Source of the DNA: an uncultured bacterium
Lineage (GTDB): Bacteria; Cyanobacteriota; Vampirovibrionia; Gastranaerophilales; Gastranaerophilaceae
Assembly: GCA_946622415.1 (NCBI GenBank)
Contig: CAMOPX010000002.1
Location: 124,001-188,000, forward strand
DNA: 64,000 nucleotides
Reading direction: 5' to 3'
In this document: one piece after another, positions 36,430 through 45,610 of the stretch
Numbering within the stretch: position 1 is the stretch's first letter
How the letters are laid out: each line of letters opens with the position of its first letter
Made by a program: the position numbers and the translations under genes
Notes under the pieces: generated by a model
The model's database searches: none
Seen by the model: the letters and a program-made list of their open reading frames with translations, nothing else
Told to the model about the DNA's origin: nothing

Positions 36430-37115
36430 TTTTTAGCGATTTTTTTGCTTGCTTTGTTGATAAATTCAACGGCAAAATTAGAAGGAAGCGCAAAACCTAT
36501 TCCGATATTTGAACGGTTATTATCAGGATTGTATATTGATTGATTTATTCCTATAATTTCACCTTTCAAATTTAACAAAGGACCGCCCGAACAGCCGGGG
36601 TTAATTGCAGCATCTGTTTGAATTTTATTTCTTTCTTTATCAATTCTTGAAATTATACCTGTTGTAAGTGTATCTTTAAAACCAAAAGGGCAGCCGATTG
36701 TAAGAACCCTCTGGCCTACTTTTATATCATCCGAATCAGCAAATTTTGATAATGGTAAATCTTCTTTGATATTTATTTTTAATAATGCCAAGTCACATTT
36801 ATTTCTGTGAACGGCGAGCACCGAGGCAGGGTATTTTTTTCCTGAATACGTTGTGACAGTTATTGATTTTGCATGTTCAATAACATGCGAACTTGTTAAG
36901 ATAACACCGTTTTTAGATATAACACAACCGGTACCGCCCGATACGCCTCTATCCAATTCACCTTCAACAGATACAATAGAAGGCAAAATAGTTTCATAAA
37001 CTTCAATATAGTTTTTTTCTTCAGCGGACGAAACGGTATAAGAGTAACCTGTATTGAAAATAAACATTAAAATTACGAAAAAAATAATTATTTTGTGTTT
37101 TATATAATTAAACAT
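36426..37115 (-). CDS. Membrane-anchored trypsin-like serine protease (HtrA-like, no PDZ)
   Basis: A 229-residue protein. ATG 37115 is favoured because AAGGA lies seven bases before it; the frame is open further upstream but without a ribosome-binding site. Residues 8-27 form a signal anchor ([18 protein letters not shown]). The S1C catalytic triad is visible: His in LTSSHVIEH, Asp in [10 protein letters not shown], Ser in [12 protein letters not shown]. It lacks the PDZ domains of DegP/DegS, so it is a bare protease domain, probably facing the periplasm. Confidence 0.9.
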   Translation of the reverse strand: MFNYIKHKIIIFFVILMFIFNTGYSYTVSSAEEKNYIEVYETILPSIVSVEGELDRGVSGGTGCVISKNGVILTSSHVIEHAKSITVTTYSGKKYPASVLAVHRNKCDLALLKINIKEDLPLSKFADSDDIKVGQRVLTIGCPFGFKDTLTTGIISRIDKERNKIQTDAAINPGCSGGPLLNLKGEIIGINQSIYNPDNNRSNIGIGFALPSNFAVEFINKASKKIAKN

Positions 37116-37169
37116 TGTTTTATCCTTAATAATCATTAAAATACTAACATACCAAATGTATGAGTTTAA

Positions 37170-37198
37170 TTGCACATAATATCTAATTGTGATAAAAT
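37170..37198 (+). promoter_or_regulatory. Promoter of the ycf23-like gene
   Basis: TTGCAC (37170-37175), a 17-bp spacer, TAAAAT (37193-37198), then about 30 nt with AAGGA to the ATG at 37228. It overlaps the region upstream of the divergent protease gene. Confidence 0.65.
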
Positions 37199-37227
37199 TC
37201 AACTGTACTAGAAAAAAGGAATTTAAA

Positions 37228-38010
37228 ATGGGAATTGAAGTTTTTAGAAAACATTTAAGAGAAAAAAGAGCCGTTAAAATTATCGCAGGCATAAATAACT
37301 ACGATATTGAAAATGTAGCAAAAATTTGCAGAGCTGCACAAAAAGCTAAAGCTAGCGCAGTTGACATTGCATGTAAGAGAGAAATTTATAATGTTGCAAG
37401 AAAAAATACAAAATTACCGATTTTCGTTTCTTCAGTACATCCGTTTGAATTGTTACAAGCTGTTCAATGGGGTGCAGACGCAATTGAAATCGGAAATTTT
37501 GACGCACTATACAGAGAAGGTCAAACTTTTACAGCCGACGAAGTATACAATATTGTATTAGAAACAATGAGCTTAATCAGCAAATATGACGTATTTGTTT
37601 GTGCTACAGTACCTGGTTGCATCTCTGTTGAAGAACAAATAGAATTAGCTAAAAAATTAGAAATTTTAGGCGTAGATTTAATTCAAACAGAAGGCGTAAA
37701 AAGAGTTTCATCATCAGATAATGCTTCTTTACAATTAATTAATCATGCTGAAGCTACTATCGCAAACACAATGGAATTATTCAAAAATACAGCACTTCCT
37801 ATTATGACAGCTTCGGGAATCACGGCTCAAACCGCACCTTTGGCATTTGCTGCAGGCGCAAACGCAGTTGGGGTTGGTTCCGCTGTTAATAAATTAAATA
37901 CAGAAATCGAAATGTGTGCTACGATAATGTCAATTGTTGGCACAGTTGCTTCAAGAAATTCTATCAACAGAGAAATATCATATGCTAACTATGAATTAGC
38001 TAATATCTAG
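37228..38010 (+). CDS. ycf23: Ycf23/DUF561 TIM-barrel protein
   Basis: A 260-residue protein matching the cyanobacterial and plastid Ycf23 family from end to end: KIIAGINNYDIENVAKICRAA, LPIFVSSVHP, WGADAIEIGNFDALY, TVPGCISVEEQIELA, GVDLIQTEG, and the phosphate-loop-like ending AAGANAVGVGSAVNKL. The function of Ycf23 is not established; the fold suggests a TIM-barrel enzyme or phosphate-ligand binder. ATG 37228 follows AAAAAAGGA. Its presence in a non-photosynthetic genome is informative for both lineage and function. Confidence 0.88.
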   Translation: MGIEVFRKHLREKRAVKIIAGINNYDIENVAKICRAAQKAKASAVDIACKREIYNVARKNTKLPIFVSSVHPFELLQAVQWGADAIEIGNFDALYREGQTFTADEVYNIVLETMSLISKYDVFVCATVPGCISVEEQIELAKKLEILGVDLIQTEGVKRVSSSDNASLQLINHAEATIANTMELFKNTALPIMTASGITAQTAPLAFAAGANAVGVGSAVNKLNTEIEMCATIMSIVGTVASRNSINREISYANYELANI

Positions 38011-38031
38011 TTAACTAATCAATATATTATA

Positions 38032-38071
38032 AATTAAGAACCTCGGATATAATCATTCGAGGTTCTTAATT
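38032..38071. terminator. Bidirectional terminator
   Basis: A 14-bp stem AATTAAGAACCTCG / CGAGGTTCTTAATT with a 12-nt loop, lying between the converging ycf23-like and nucleotidyltransferase genes. Confidence 0.75.
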
Positions 38072-38098
38072 ATTATTATAATATCAAACACTATAGAA

Positions 38099-40162
38099 TT
38101 AATCTACGTCATTCGGTCTTGAAATTTCACCGCTTTGGAATCTGACTGTTACGGGAATATCTTTAATTTCAGCAGCATTAACACGTTTTGCTTGAGGAAC
38201 AACCATTACTTGACCTTCAATATCATATTTAGATTCGATTTTTTCTTTTAATTCGGGAGTTGTTGCAACAAGACCTGTTTGAGTGTTAACACATTTGAAT
38301 GCGTTTGCTCTTTCAAACGGTTCAAGTTTAAAATCGCCATTTACAATTTGCATTACAGTATGATACATTGCATTTAATGTACCGCAATCAGCCCAAGGTT
38401 CTGATGTAGGTACAGCATAAACCTTTTTGTCGCCGAGTAAATCTTTTGACACTTTAATTGCAGAATTGATACTTAGAGGCATGTCGTCTACATTAGTTTT
38501 GAAAATTAAAGACAGATTATCTTTTATTTCATTAACGTCATTTGACTCGGTTAAAGCTTTTATAAGAGGTATATATTGCTTTGACCAATCTCTTGTTTCT
38601 TTTTCTTTTACATCTTGAGGAAAATACGGCTCAAACATTTCCAAAACATCAAAAACTTCATCTGAAACTGCAAATTGGAATGTATTAGTCAGACAATTTC
38701 CGTTTCTAATCCACTCATCAGCAATTGTTTTTGGTTTTTCTGCAAAATCTACAATTTGATTATCATCATTTAAACGCATTATTCCGAATGCGCCGATACA
38801 ATCTTTTGCAGGAATTTCTTTTGCGACGATTGCAATTGCAGCCTTTCCTGATTCCATGAGATTATTTGCTTCAACAACTGCATTTGTCATTCTGCTCATA
38901 GCGTCATTCGGGAAAATCATAACGCTTTTTGCGCTTCCGTTTTTCATTGTGTTGAACAAATCTAATGAATATCCGCCATTTCCTTTATTAACTTTAGATT
39001 TATTCAAATAGAATTTGATATTGGCATCATCACCAACACATGATAATTTACCCTTTGAACAATCCAAAAGTCCCGCATTATGCAATGTAACAAAAGTGGT
39101 TTCCATAGGTGTTAATCCGGTCGGAGTTCTGAATACACCTTTAGTTGAATCCGTACCATTGAGCTTATCATGGAAAATCTTAGAACATGATGCATTTGTA
39201 TATTCTGCACGAGAACCGAAACCGCCGGCTAACATAACTAACTGAGTGTCTTTAGCATTAGGATTTGCAACAAACGGTTTTAATACGATTTCTCCGTTAT
39301 TTACTTTATCAACAAAAGTACGAATAGAGTCTTTTATTTCATTAACAAATCTTCCTGATTGCATACCGATAATAATTTCAGTACCCTCTCCAACAGACGG
39401 TTTTGATTCATATTGTACATCTTCAACAAGTGAAGCAGGAGTAAACGGTTTAAATTTATTGTTTTCTGTAACTGCATCGATATTTAATGTACCATCAGAA
39501 GCATCTTTTTTTGTGATTCTTCCGGCATTTGTTAATAAAACTGCTTTTCCGTCTTCAACAACGGCCATAAGGTTTTGTTTGGTTTTTAAAATATATGCTT
39601 GTTCGGGAGTACCTTTTCCGAAATTATTTATCGGGGATAAACAAACTCTGATATCCTGACAAAATTTATCATTTCTGTTAGATATAACGGGCTCTTTTCT
39701 TGAATGTTTTCTTGAAACCATCTCTAACATGAAATCATTAATACCGGATATCGGACCTTCGCCTTTATTTTTGATTTGAGTTCTTACATAGCGCGGATCA
39801 TCCTTGTTTGGCAATAGAAAAGTTGTTTTTACTGCATCATCGGGATGTTTTAAATCTGATTGAGATTCAAAAACCATTTGATTGACGGGATATTTTGATC
39901 CAACGTTTTCACCTTCATCATCTGTCGTTTTACAAGTATACAAATCTGATTTTAATTCATCGCAAAGAACACTCAGAGCTCCTTCAAACGCCAAGGTTTT
40001 TGACAAAGGAAGTACGTTTACTTTTAAACAATCAGAAGCAGCTTTTGAAAATTGAAAATTTTGATTTTTAAACTCGGGAGTTGTAACCGAATTTCTTGAA
40101 ACGTTGTTAATCATTAAATTTGGTCGATTAATGAGTGCACGACTAATAGCACTAATTTGCAT
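38099..40162 (-). CDS. Sugar-nucleotidyltransferase-like protein with a long N-terminal extension
   Basis: 687 residues from ATG 40162, which has AAAGGCAGG upstream. Residues 1-310 are not recognised. From about residue 315 there is a nucleotidyltransferase domain: VMLAGGFGSR, IFPNDAMSRMTNA, AFGIMRLNDDNQIVDFAEKPK, then a Trp/Glu-rich C-terminus with EPWADCGTLNAM. This resembles glucose-1-phosphate adenylyl- or thymidylyltransferases, but GGFGSR is followed by a long non-standard insert before the uridylyl/adenylyl lysine. It is far longer than relatives (about 300-450). The sugar and nucleotide are unknown. Confidence 0.8.
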   Translation of the reverse strand: MQISAISRALINRPNLMINNVSRNSVTTPEFKNQNFQFSKAASDCLKVNVLPLSKTLAFEGALSVLCDELKSDLYTCKTTDDEGENVGSKYPVNQMVFESQSDLKHPDDAVKTTFLLPNKDDPRYVRTQIKNKGEGPISGINDFMLEMVSRKHSRKEPVISNRNDKFCQDIRVCLSPINNFGKGTPEQAYILKTKQNLMAVVEDGKAVLLTNAGRITKKDASDGTLNIDAVTENNKFKPFTPASLVEDVQYESKPSVGEGTEIIIGMQSGRFVNEIKDSIRTFVDKVNNGEIVLKPFVANPNAKDTQLVMLAGGFGSRAEYTNASCSKIFHDKLNGTDSTKGVFRTPTGLTPMETTFVTLHNAGLLDCSKGKLSCVGDDANIKFYLNKSKVNKGNGGYSLDLFNTMKNGSAKSVMIFPNDAMSRMTNAVVEANNLMESGKAAIAIVAKEIPAKDCIGAFGIMRLNDDNQIVDFAEKPKTIADEWIRNGNCLTNTFQFAVSDEVFDVLEMFEPYFPQDVKEKETRDWSKQYIPLIKALTESNDVNEIKDNLSLIFKTNVDDMPLSINSAIKVSKDLLGDKKVYAVPTSEPWADCGTLNAMYHTVMQIVNGDFKLEPFERANAFKCVNTQTGLVATTPELKEKIESKYDIEGQVMVVPQAKRVNAAEIKDIPVTVRFQSGEISRPNDVD

Positions 40163-40252
40163 AATATTTACCTGCCTTTCACAACACATATCTAGTTTGC
40201 ACATTTAATAATACCACAAACAAAAAAATAGCAAGTGTTTTTTTAAAATATG

Positions 40253-40280
40253 TTGAAATAAAATATTTATGTTATATTAA
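40253..40280 (+). promoter_or_regulatory. Possible promoter of the dapB-asd-dapA-rfbB operon
   Basis: TTGAAA (40253-40258), a 16-bp spacer and TATTAA (40275-40280), with AAAGGAGG about 25 bases later. The 110-base region before dapB is too short for a lysine riboswitch. Confidence 0.4.
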
Positions 40281-40314
40281 TAATACATTATTTTGAAATT
40301 ATAAAGGAGGCATA

Positions 40315-41097
40315 TTGATTAGAGTCGGTGTTGTCGGCGCAAACGGCAAAATGGGAAAAGAGGTTGTTAATCTTGTCTTGAACAGCAAGGAGCTTGAATT
40401 AACACTTGCGGTAGATAAATTCGGTGCGGGAGAAATAATCGGCAACACAATAATCCAACCGGAACTTGAATCTGCAATTAAGCATACAAATGCAGATATC
40501 GTGGTTGATTTTACACAACCTTCGACAATATTTGAAAATATTAAAATTTACCAAAAATATAAAATTAAATCCGTAATCGGAACTACAGGCTTAACAAACG
40601 AAGAAATAACAGAGATTGAAAAAATTTCCAAAGAAAACAATACAGGAATAATTATTGCACCCAATTTTTCCATTGGTGCAATATTAATGATGCAATTTTC
40701 AAAAATGGCTGCAAAATATTTTTCTAATGCCGAAATAATTGAATTCCACCACAACCAAAAGAAAGATGCCCCATCCGGAACATCAATCAAAACCGCAAAA
40801 TTGATGATGGAAGCAAATGATAATTTCAAACTCGGAAATTGTCAGGAAACAGAAACAATCAAAGGTGCAAGAGGCGGCGATTATTCCGAAAACGGCAAAG
40901 GAAATATTCAAATTCACAGTGTCAGAATGCCGGGATTTGTTGCTTCGCAAGAAGTAATTTTCGGTTCAGACGGACAAACCTTAAAAATTCATCATGATAC
41001 AATAAACAGAAGTTGTTATATGCAAGGAGTTGAACTTGCGATAAAATATTTGTACAAAAATAATAAATTTATATATGGACTGGAGAATATACTATGA
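40315..41097 (+). CDS. dapB: 4-hydroxy-tetrahydrodipicolinate reductase
   Basis: NAD(P)H-dependent step of the diaminopimelate/lysine pathway. The start is TTG 40315, set by an excellent AAAGGAGG. N-terminal Rossmann motif VGVVGANGKMGKEV, then GTTGL, ANFSIGA and the DapB signature EFHHNQKKDAPSGTSIKTA containing the catalytic His and substrate-binding Lys. GARGGDYSENG follows. 260 residues. Its TGA overlaps the asd ATG by four bases. Confidence 0.97.
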   Translation: MIRVGVVGANGKMGKEVVNLVLNSKELELTLAVDKFGAGEIIGNTIIQPELESAIKHTNADIVVDFTQPSTIFENIKIYQKYKIKSVIGTTGLTNEEITEIEKISKENNTGIIIAPNFSIGAILMMQFSKMAAKYFSNAEIIEFHHNQKKDAPSGTSIKTAKLMMEANDNFKLGNCQETETIKGARGGDYSENGKGNIQIHSVRMPGFVASQEVIFGSDGQTLKIHHDTINRSCYMQGVELAIKYLYKNNKFIYGLENIL

Positions 41098-42116
41098 CAA
41101 AAGCATTACCGAATTTAGCAGTTTTAGGCGCTACAGGTGTAGTTGGACGAGAAATCTTAACCATCTTAGATGAAAACAATGTTAAATACAACTCAATAAA
41201 ATTTTTAGCTTCTAAAAGAAGTGCAGGTTCAACAATAGAATTTAAAGGTGAAAAACATACTGTAATTGAAGCTACAGACGACGTATTTGATAATGTAGAT
41301 ATATGTTTAGCATCAGCAGGCGGAGAGACAAGCAAAAGATTTGCGCCCGTTGCCGCAAAAAAAGGTTGTGTATTTATAGATAACTCATCAGCCTTCAGAA
41401 TGGATAAAGATGTGCCTCTTGTTATCGCAGGGGTAAATGATGAAGATTTGAGAAAACATAAAGGTATCATTTCAAATCCTAATTGTTCAACATCGCAATT
41501 AATGCTTCCCCTAAAAGCGCTTGATGAAAAATTTAAAGTTAAAAGATTAATTGTTTCAACATATCAAGCTGTTTCAGGCGCAGGTTTAAAGGCAATAAAC
41601 GAATTAACAGACAATACAAAAACCAATCTTGTCGGAATGCCTTTTGAACCTTCAGCATTCAAATACGAAATAGCATTTAATGTAATTCCGCAAATAGATG
41701 TATTCTGTGAAAACGGTTACACAAAAGAAGAAATGAAAGTTACAAACGAAACAAGAAAAATTCTTCATTTCTCCGATGATATCAAAATTTCTTGTACTGC
41801 CGTAAGGGTTCCTGTATATATAGGTCACTCTGAAGCAGTTACTGTTGAATTTGAAAACAAAGTTGATGCAAAATCCGCAACCGAAGTGTTGAAAAACGCC
41901 TGGGGAGTAGAAGTTGTTGATGATACAGCAAATTATGTTTATCCGACACCAAAAGATGCAGCAGGAAAGAATCCTGTTTATGTCGGCAGAATTAGAAATT
42001 CAATTGCATTTGATAACGGTTTGGATTTCTTCTGTGTTGCAGACAATTTAAGAATTGGCGCAGCTTTAAATACTGTTAGAATTGCACAAAAAGTTATTGA
42101 AATGGAACTTTACTAA
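41094..42116 (+). CDS. asd: Aspartate-semialdehyde dehydrogenase
   Basis: Converts aspartyl phosphate to aspartate semialdehyde with NADPH. LGATGVVGREIL is the nucleotide site. The catalytic Cys is in SNPNCSTSQLMLPL (about residue 130). VSTYQAVSGAGLKAI, RVPVYIGHSEAV and the late Asn/Arg cluster complete the active site. 340 residues. Second gene of the dap operon, which lacks the upstream aspartokinase gene here. Confidence 0.97.
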   Translation: MTKALPNLAVLGATGVVGREILTILDENNVKYNSIKFLASKRSAGSTIEFKGEKHTVIEATDDVFDNVDICLASAGGETSKRFAPVAAKKGCVFIDNSSAFRMDKDVPLVIAGVNDEDLRKHKGIISNPNCSTSQLMLPLKALDEKFKVKRLIVSTYQAVSGAGLKAINELTDNTKTNLVGMPFEPSAFKYEIAFNVIPQIDVFCENGYTKEEMKVTNETRKILHFSDDIKISCTAVRVPVYIGHSEAVTVEFENKVDAKSATEVLKNAWGVEVVDDTANYVYPTPKDAAGKNPVYVGRIRNSIAFDNGLDFFCVADNLRIGAALNTVRIAQKVIEMELY

Positions 42117-42139
42117 GTTTCTCAAAAAAAGGAGATAAT

Positions 42140-43042
42140 ATGGCACTAAGATATAATGCGGGTGAATTAATAACGGCAATGGTTACGCCGATGGACAAAG
42201 ATTATTCCGTTGACTATGCATCGTTAGAAAATATGGTTAAATATTTAATCGAAGAACAAGCAAATGATGCAATTGTTGTCGCAGGTACGACAGGCGAATG
42301 TCCGACATTAACCCATGAAGAAGAACAAGAAATATTATATTGCGTAAAATCAGCTAATTCAGGCAGAGCAAAAATAATTATGGGCGCAGGTTCTAACAGT
42401 ACCGATACTGCGGTTAAATCATCCATAAAAGCTCAAGAGTTGGGTGCAGACGCAATTTTATCGGTTGTGCCGTATTATAACAAACCTAATCAAAAGGGTA
42501 TTATTGAACATTTTAGCGCTGTTGCAAAAAGCGTTGATATTCCGATTATCTTATACAATATTCAAGGCAGATGCGGCGTGGATATGACGCCTGAAACAAT
42601 TGCATTTTTGGCAAAAGAATTTGACAATATCGTAGCCGTTAAGCAGTCAAATTCAAACCTTGATTTGATTTCAGAAATCAGAATGTTATCTCCTGACAAT
42701 TTTGCTATATATTCCGGTGATGACAGTTTGACACTTCCTATGATGTCAATTGGCGCATGTGGGGTTATTTCTGTCGCATCTCACGTAGCAGGTAATGAAA
42801 TCAAATCCATGATTCATAATTTTAAAGCAGGACAAGTAGTTGCCGCATCAAATATGCACAAAATACTATACCCGTTATTCAAAAAAGTATTTATGGCTCC
42901 GAACCCGATTCCGATAAAAGCACTTTTATCAAAATTAGGTTTAATACAAAATGTTGTAAGAAGACCCCTTGTAGAATTGGGTGAACAAGAAAGACTCGAA
43001 CTTCTTGAGTGCTTAGAAAAGGTAAAAAAAGCAACTAAATAG
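42140..43042 (+). CDS. dapA: 4-hydroxy-tetrahydrodipicolinate synthase
   Basis: Condenses pyruvate with aspartate semialdehyde. TTGECPTLTHEE contains the paired Thr residues, and VAVKQSNSNLD the Schiff-base Lys. The Tyr loop reads YNIQGRCGVD instead of the usual YN(V/I)P(S/G)RTG, so a Pro is replaced by Gln. 300 residues. AAAGGAGA precedes the ATG. With dapB and asd it forms the three-gene core of lysine/meso-DAP synthesis. Confidence 0.96.
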   Translation: MALRYNAGELITAMVTPMDKDYSVDYASLENMVKYLIEEQANDAIVVAGTTGECPTLTHEEEQEILYCVKSANSGRAKIIMGAGSNSTDTAVKSSIKAQELGADAILSVVPYYNKPNQKGIIEHFSAVAKSVDIPIILYNIQGRCGVDMTPETIAFLAKEFDNIVAVKQSNSNLDLISEIRMLSPDNFAIYSGDDSLTLPMMSIGACGVISVASHVAGNEIKSMIHNFKAGQVVAASNMHKILYPLFKKVFMAPNPIPIKALLSKLGLIQNVVRRPLVELGEQERLELLECLEKVKKATK

Positions 43043-43050
43043 GGATTGAT

Positions 43051-43995
43051 TTGAAAATTCTTATTACAGGCGGATATGGCTTTATCGGAAGTCATTTTAT
43101 AAAATACATATTATCTAAATATTCGGATTATAAAATCATAAACTTAGATAATATATCATACTGTGCAAATTTTAAAAACCTAAAATGTATTGAAAACAAC
43201 AAAAATTATACATTTATAAAAGGTGATATTACAGATACTCAAACTGTTGAAAATGCCGCAAAAGATGTTGATTGGATAGTAAATTTTGCAGCAGAAAGTC
43301 ATGTTGATAATTCAATAAATAATCCAAAAATTTTCGCTAAAACAAACATAGAAGGTACTATAAATTTATTAAACGCAGCAAATAAATTTGATATCAAAAA
43401 ATTTCTTCAAATCTCAACAGATGAAGTTTATGGAGCAAATGCAGAAGGTTATTTTGATGAAACTCAACCTTTAAGACCAAATAATGCCTATTCGATTTCT
43501 AAAGCCTCTGCTGATATGTATGTAATTAATTATTTTAAAACATACGGAACACCGGTTTTAATTACAAGAAGTTCAAACAATTACGGCGAAAATCAATACC
43601 CCGAAAAACTTATACCGTTTTTTATAAAAAAATTACTTAATAACGAAAAAGTTACAATATATGGAAACGGTTTACAAAAAAGGGATTGGCTCTATGTAAA
43701 AGATAATTGCGAAGCAATTGATATTGTTTTACATAAAGGGCAAATCGGCGAAATTTATAACGTAAGTTCACACACGGAAAAAACAAATCTCGAAGTTACG
43801 AAGCACATACTAAAATACTTAAATAAACCTGAAGATATGATTGAACACATTAAAGACAGACCTCAACATGATACAAGATACGGAATTTCAAACGATAAAA
43901 TCAAAAAACTCGGATGGAAAAACCGATACGATTTTGAAGAAAGCTTAAACAAAACAATCGAATGGAATATTAATAACGCAGATTATTTTAATTAA
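43051..43995 (+). CDS. rfbB: dTDP-glucose 4,6-dehydratase (RmlB-like)
   Basis: A short-chain dehydrogenase/reductase of the sugar-nucleotide branch. ITGGYGFIGSHF binds NAD, STDEVYGAN holds Thr-Asp-Glu of the RmlB active site, and YSISKASAD is the YxxxK. SSNNYGENQYPEKLIPFF and DRPQHDTRYGIS are diagnostic for RmlB. The start is TTG 43051 with AGGGA upstream. 314 residues, slightly short (about 330-350). It follows dapA by eight bases; rmlA, rmlC and rmlD are not adjacent. Confidence 0.92.
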   Translation: MKILITGGYGFIGSHFIKYILSKYSDYKIINLDNISYCANFKNLKCIENNKNYTFIKGDITDTQTVENAAKDVDWIVNFAAESHVDNSINNPKIFAKTNIEGTINLLNAANKFDIKKFLQISTDEVYGANAEGYFDETQPLRPNNAYSISKASADMYVINYFKTYGTPVLITRSSNNYGENQYPEKLIPFFIKKLLNNEKVTIYGNGLQKRDWLYVKDNCEAIDIVLHKGQIGEIYNVSSHTEKTNLEVTKHILKYLNKPEDMIEHIKDRPQHDTRYGISNDKIKKLGWKNRYDFEESLNKTIEWNINNADYFN

Positions 43996-44009
43996 ACCAA
44001 AAAAAATGT

Positions 44010-45269
44010 TTGCCAAATTCTGAACAAATTAAATCCGTAAACAATCAAGGTGCATTCGATAGTAATAATCCGAATATTTATTATCAAAACAAACCTGCTT
44101 ACGAATACGACTATATTCATCATCAAATAACAGGTGAAAATATTAAATTAGAATTAAATCCTGAACTTGAAAAAAGAAAAGATGAAATTGTTAAACCGAT
44201 AAACATATCAAAAACAAAAATCAATTTTAAATCCGGAAAAAAAGTTGATGTTCAAAATGCAATAAAGCAAAAAATGTTTGCATATAAAAACGGAAAACCT
44301 GTACCAATTCAAGCGATAAATAAAAACACAAATGTAAATGCAATAATTAATGCCAGTACAGTCGAAGAATCTATTAAAGAACTACTGAATAACGCAGATA
44401 AAGATTTTGTCGCTTCTATACTTTTAAATTCAAAAGAAATATTTGAAAACTCAGAATATATATTTTCAAATGAGGATGCAAAGAAAAGCAGGACAGATGA
44501 TAATAAACAAAAAATACACAGGTATGCAAATGTAATTAACTATGAAAATGAAAACTACATTGTTATATCGACATTAAAAGATAATAGTAAAAATAAAAAT
44601 AAACCGAAAAATCAACCTGAAATAAAAATATATCACATAACTGGATATAAAAATAGCGGTATTAAAATGAGAAATCAAAATACTTCAAACTTTAATACCA
44701 CTAATATTAGTATATCAGATTTAATTAACTTTGTGAAGTCTAGGGTAGTTGAAAACTATAATAATGATTACAAAAGTTCACAAAATAAAACCTTATTCCA
44801 ATCTGCGCAGAATTTTGATATAAATTCCGGTATTGAAAATAATTTTGGTGATAGTGTTGAAAATATTACAGAGGGTATAAGAGCAGATATTCAAAATATT
44901 CTTGATGAAAATAATATTTCTGCTGATGAATTTAAAATTAATGATATAAGAATTTATGGTTCTTATGCAACCGAACAAAACAAAAATACATCCGATATAG
45001 ATTTTCTTGTGGAATATTCGGGAACAATGCGAGAAGATGATGCGTTCAATATATTTTCGGATGCAGAACTTAAACTCACGGATATTAACGGAAAAGAAGT
45101 TAATGTAGATATCAATCCGATAAGAAAAGATAAATCCCGAACGATTGATGAATTTCTTGAAAGAAATAAAGATTATAGAAAGAATTATATTAGAACTTTC
45201 TTCCAATCTGCTTACCATGGCACTCTCCACAGGTTTGACAAATTTACTTCTGAAGTTAGGCGGATTTAG
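44010..45269 (+). pseudogene. Fragment of a modular polyvalent (phage/mobile-element type) protein
   Basis: 419 codons that look like a cut-out piece of a larger modular protein. It opens (TTG, no ribosome-binding site) in IKSVNNQGAFDSNNPNIYYQN, a linker that normally follows an upstream toxin-like domain in large polyvalent proteins. Residues 60-215 hold an LPD3/BECR-nuclease-like region (KIHRYANVINYENENYIV, EIKIYHITGYK). Residues 300-385 are a MNT-type nucleotidyltransferase (IYGSYATEQNKNTSDIDFLV, VNVDINPI). It ends FFQSAYHGTLHRFDKF, the first residues of another known module, then goes out of frame. LFQSA and FFQSA mark module joints. Confidence 0.6.
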
Positions 45270-45342
45270 GCAGTTTCAGTTCCAAGTATAAATTACAAAG
45301 ATTTACCGATAAATATTGTATTTACAGTAATATCAGCAAAAA

Positions 45343-45369
45343 AAATGTTTGACTCATAGTCAAACATTT
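45343..45369 (-). terminator. Hairpin with minus-strand U-run
   Basis: A 12-bp stem AAATGTTTGACT / AGTCAAACATTT with a 3-nt loop. On the minus strand it is followed by eight T residues. It could also trap plus-strand transcription of the preceding fragment. Confidence 0.65.
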
Positions 45370-45556
45370 ATAAACACGAGGATATCAAGAGAGAGTAAAA
45401 TAATTCTTTTTTAAGTCCTCAACATATTTATGAAATTATTTTTTATATCATCCTTACTCTTTAATAAAGTATTTTTTTTATAGATATTTGCTTTTGCATA
45501 TTTAAGCAATATATACCAAATTAACAATTATTTACAAAATAAATAAATATACGAAA

Positions 45557-45586
45557 AAGCCAAGGAATCACGAGGTTCCAAGGCTT
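45557..45586 (-). terminator. Terminator after the coiled-coil gene
   Basis: On the minus strand the stem AAGCC-(2 mismatches)-GGAA / TTCC-(2 mismatches)-GGCTT is followed by TTTTTCG, 25 bases after the stop of the gene at 45611. Confidence 0.65.
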
Positions 45587-45610
45587 ATTAAAGATAAAAT
45601 TTATATTAAA

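Larger units (their letters stand above)
45270..45610. other. Non-coding stretch after the polyvalent fragment
   Basis: 341 bases with no supported gene. It holds two terminator hairpins (45343 and 45557) and otherwise AT-rich sequence. I see no readable continuation of the AYHGTLHRFDKF module beyond a few residues in any frame. Confidence 0.6.

Noticed and set aside
37116-37292. 59-residue N-terminal extension of the serine protease
   Set aside because: The extension has no ribosome-binding site and covers the divergent promoter region; ATG 37115 has AAGGA and is followed by a signal anchor.
40205-40314. Lysine riboswitch before dapB
   Set aside because: Only 110 bases with no conserved lysine-riboswitch core; a plain promoter and ribosome-binding site explain the gap.
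44793-45230. 145-residue minus-strand frame inside the polyvalent fragment
   Set aside because: Shadow frame antisense to the nucleotidyltransferase module; Ile/Tyr-rich composition typical of reverse-complement AT-rich coding DNA.
45343-45586. CRISPR-like repeats in the gap after 45270
   Set aside because: The two hairpins are unrelated to each other and not regularly spaced; they are terminators.
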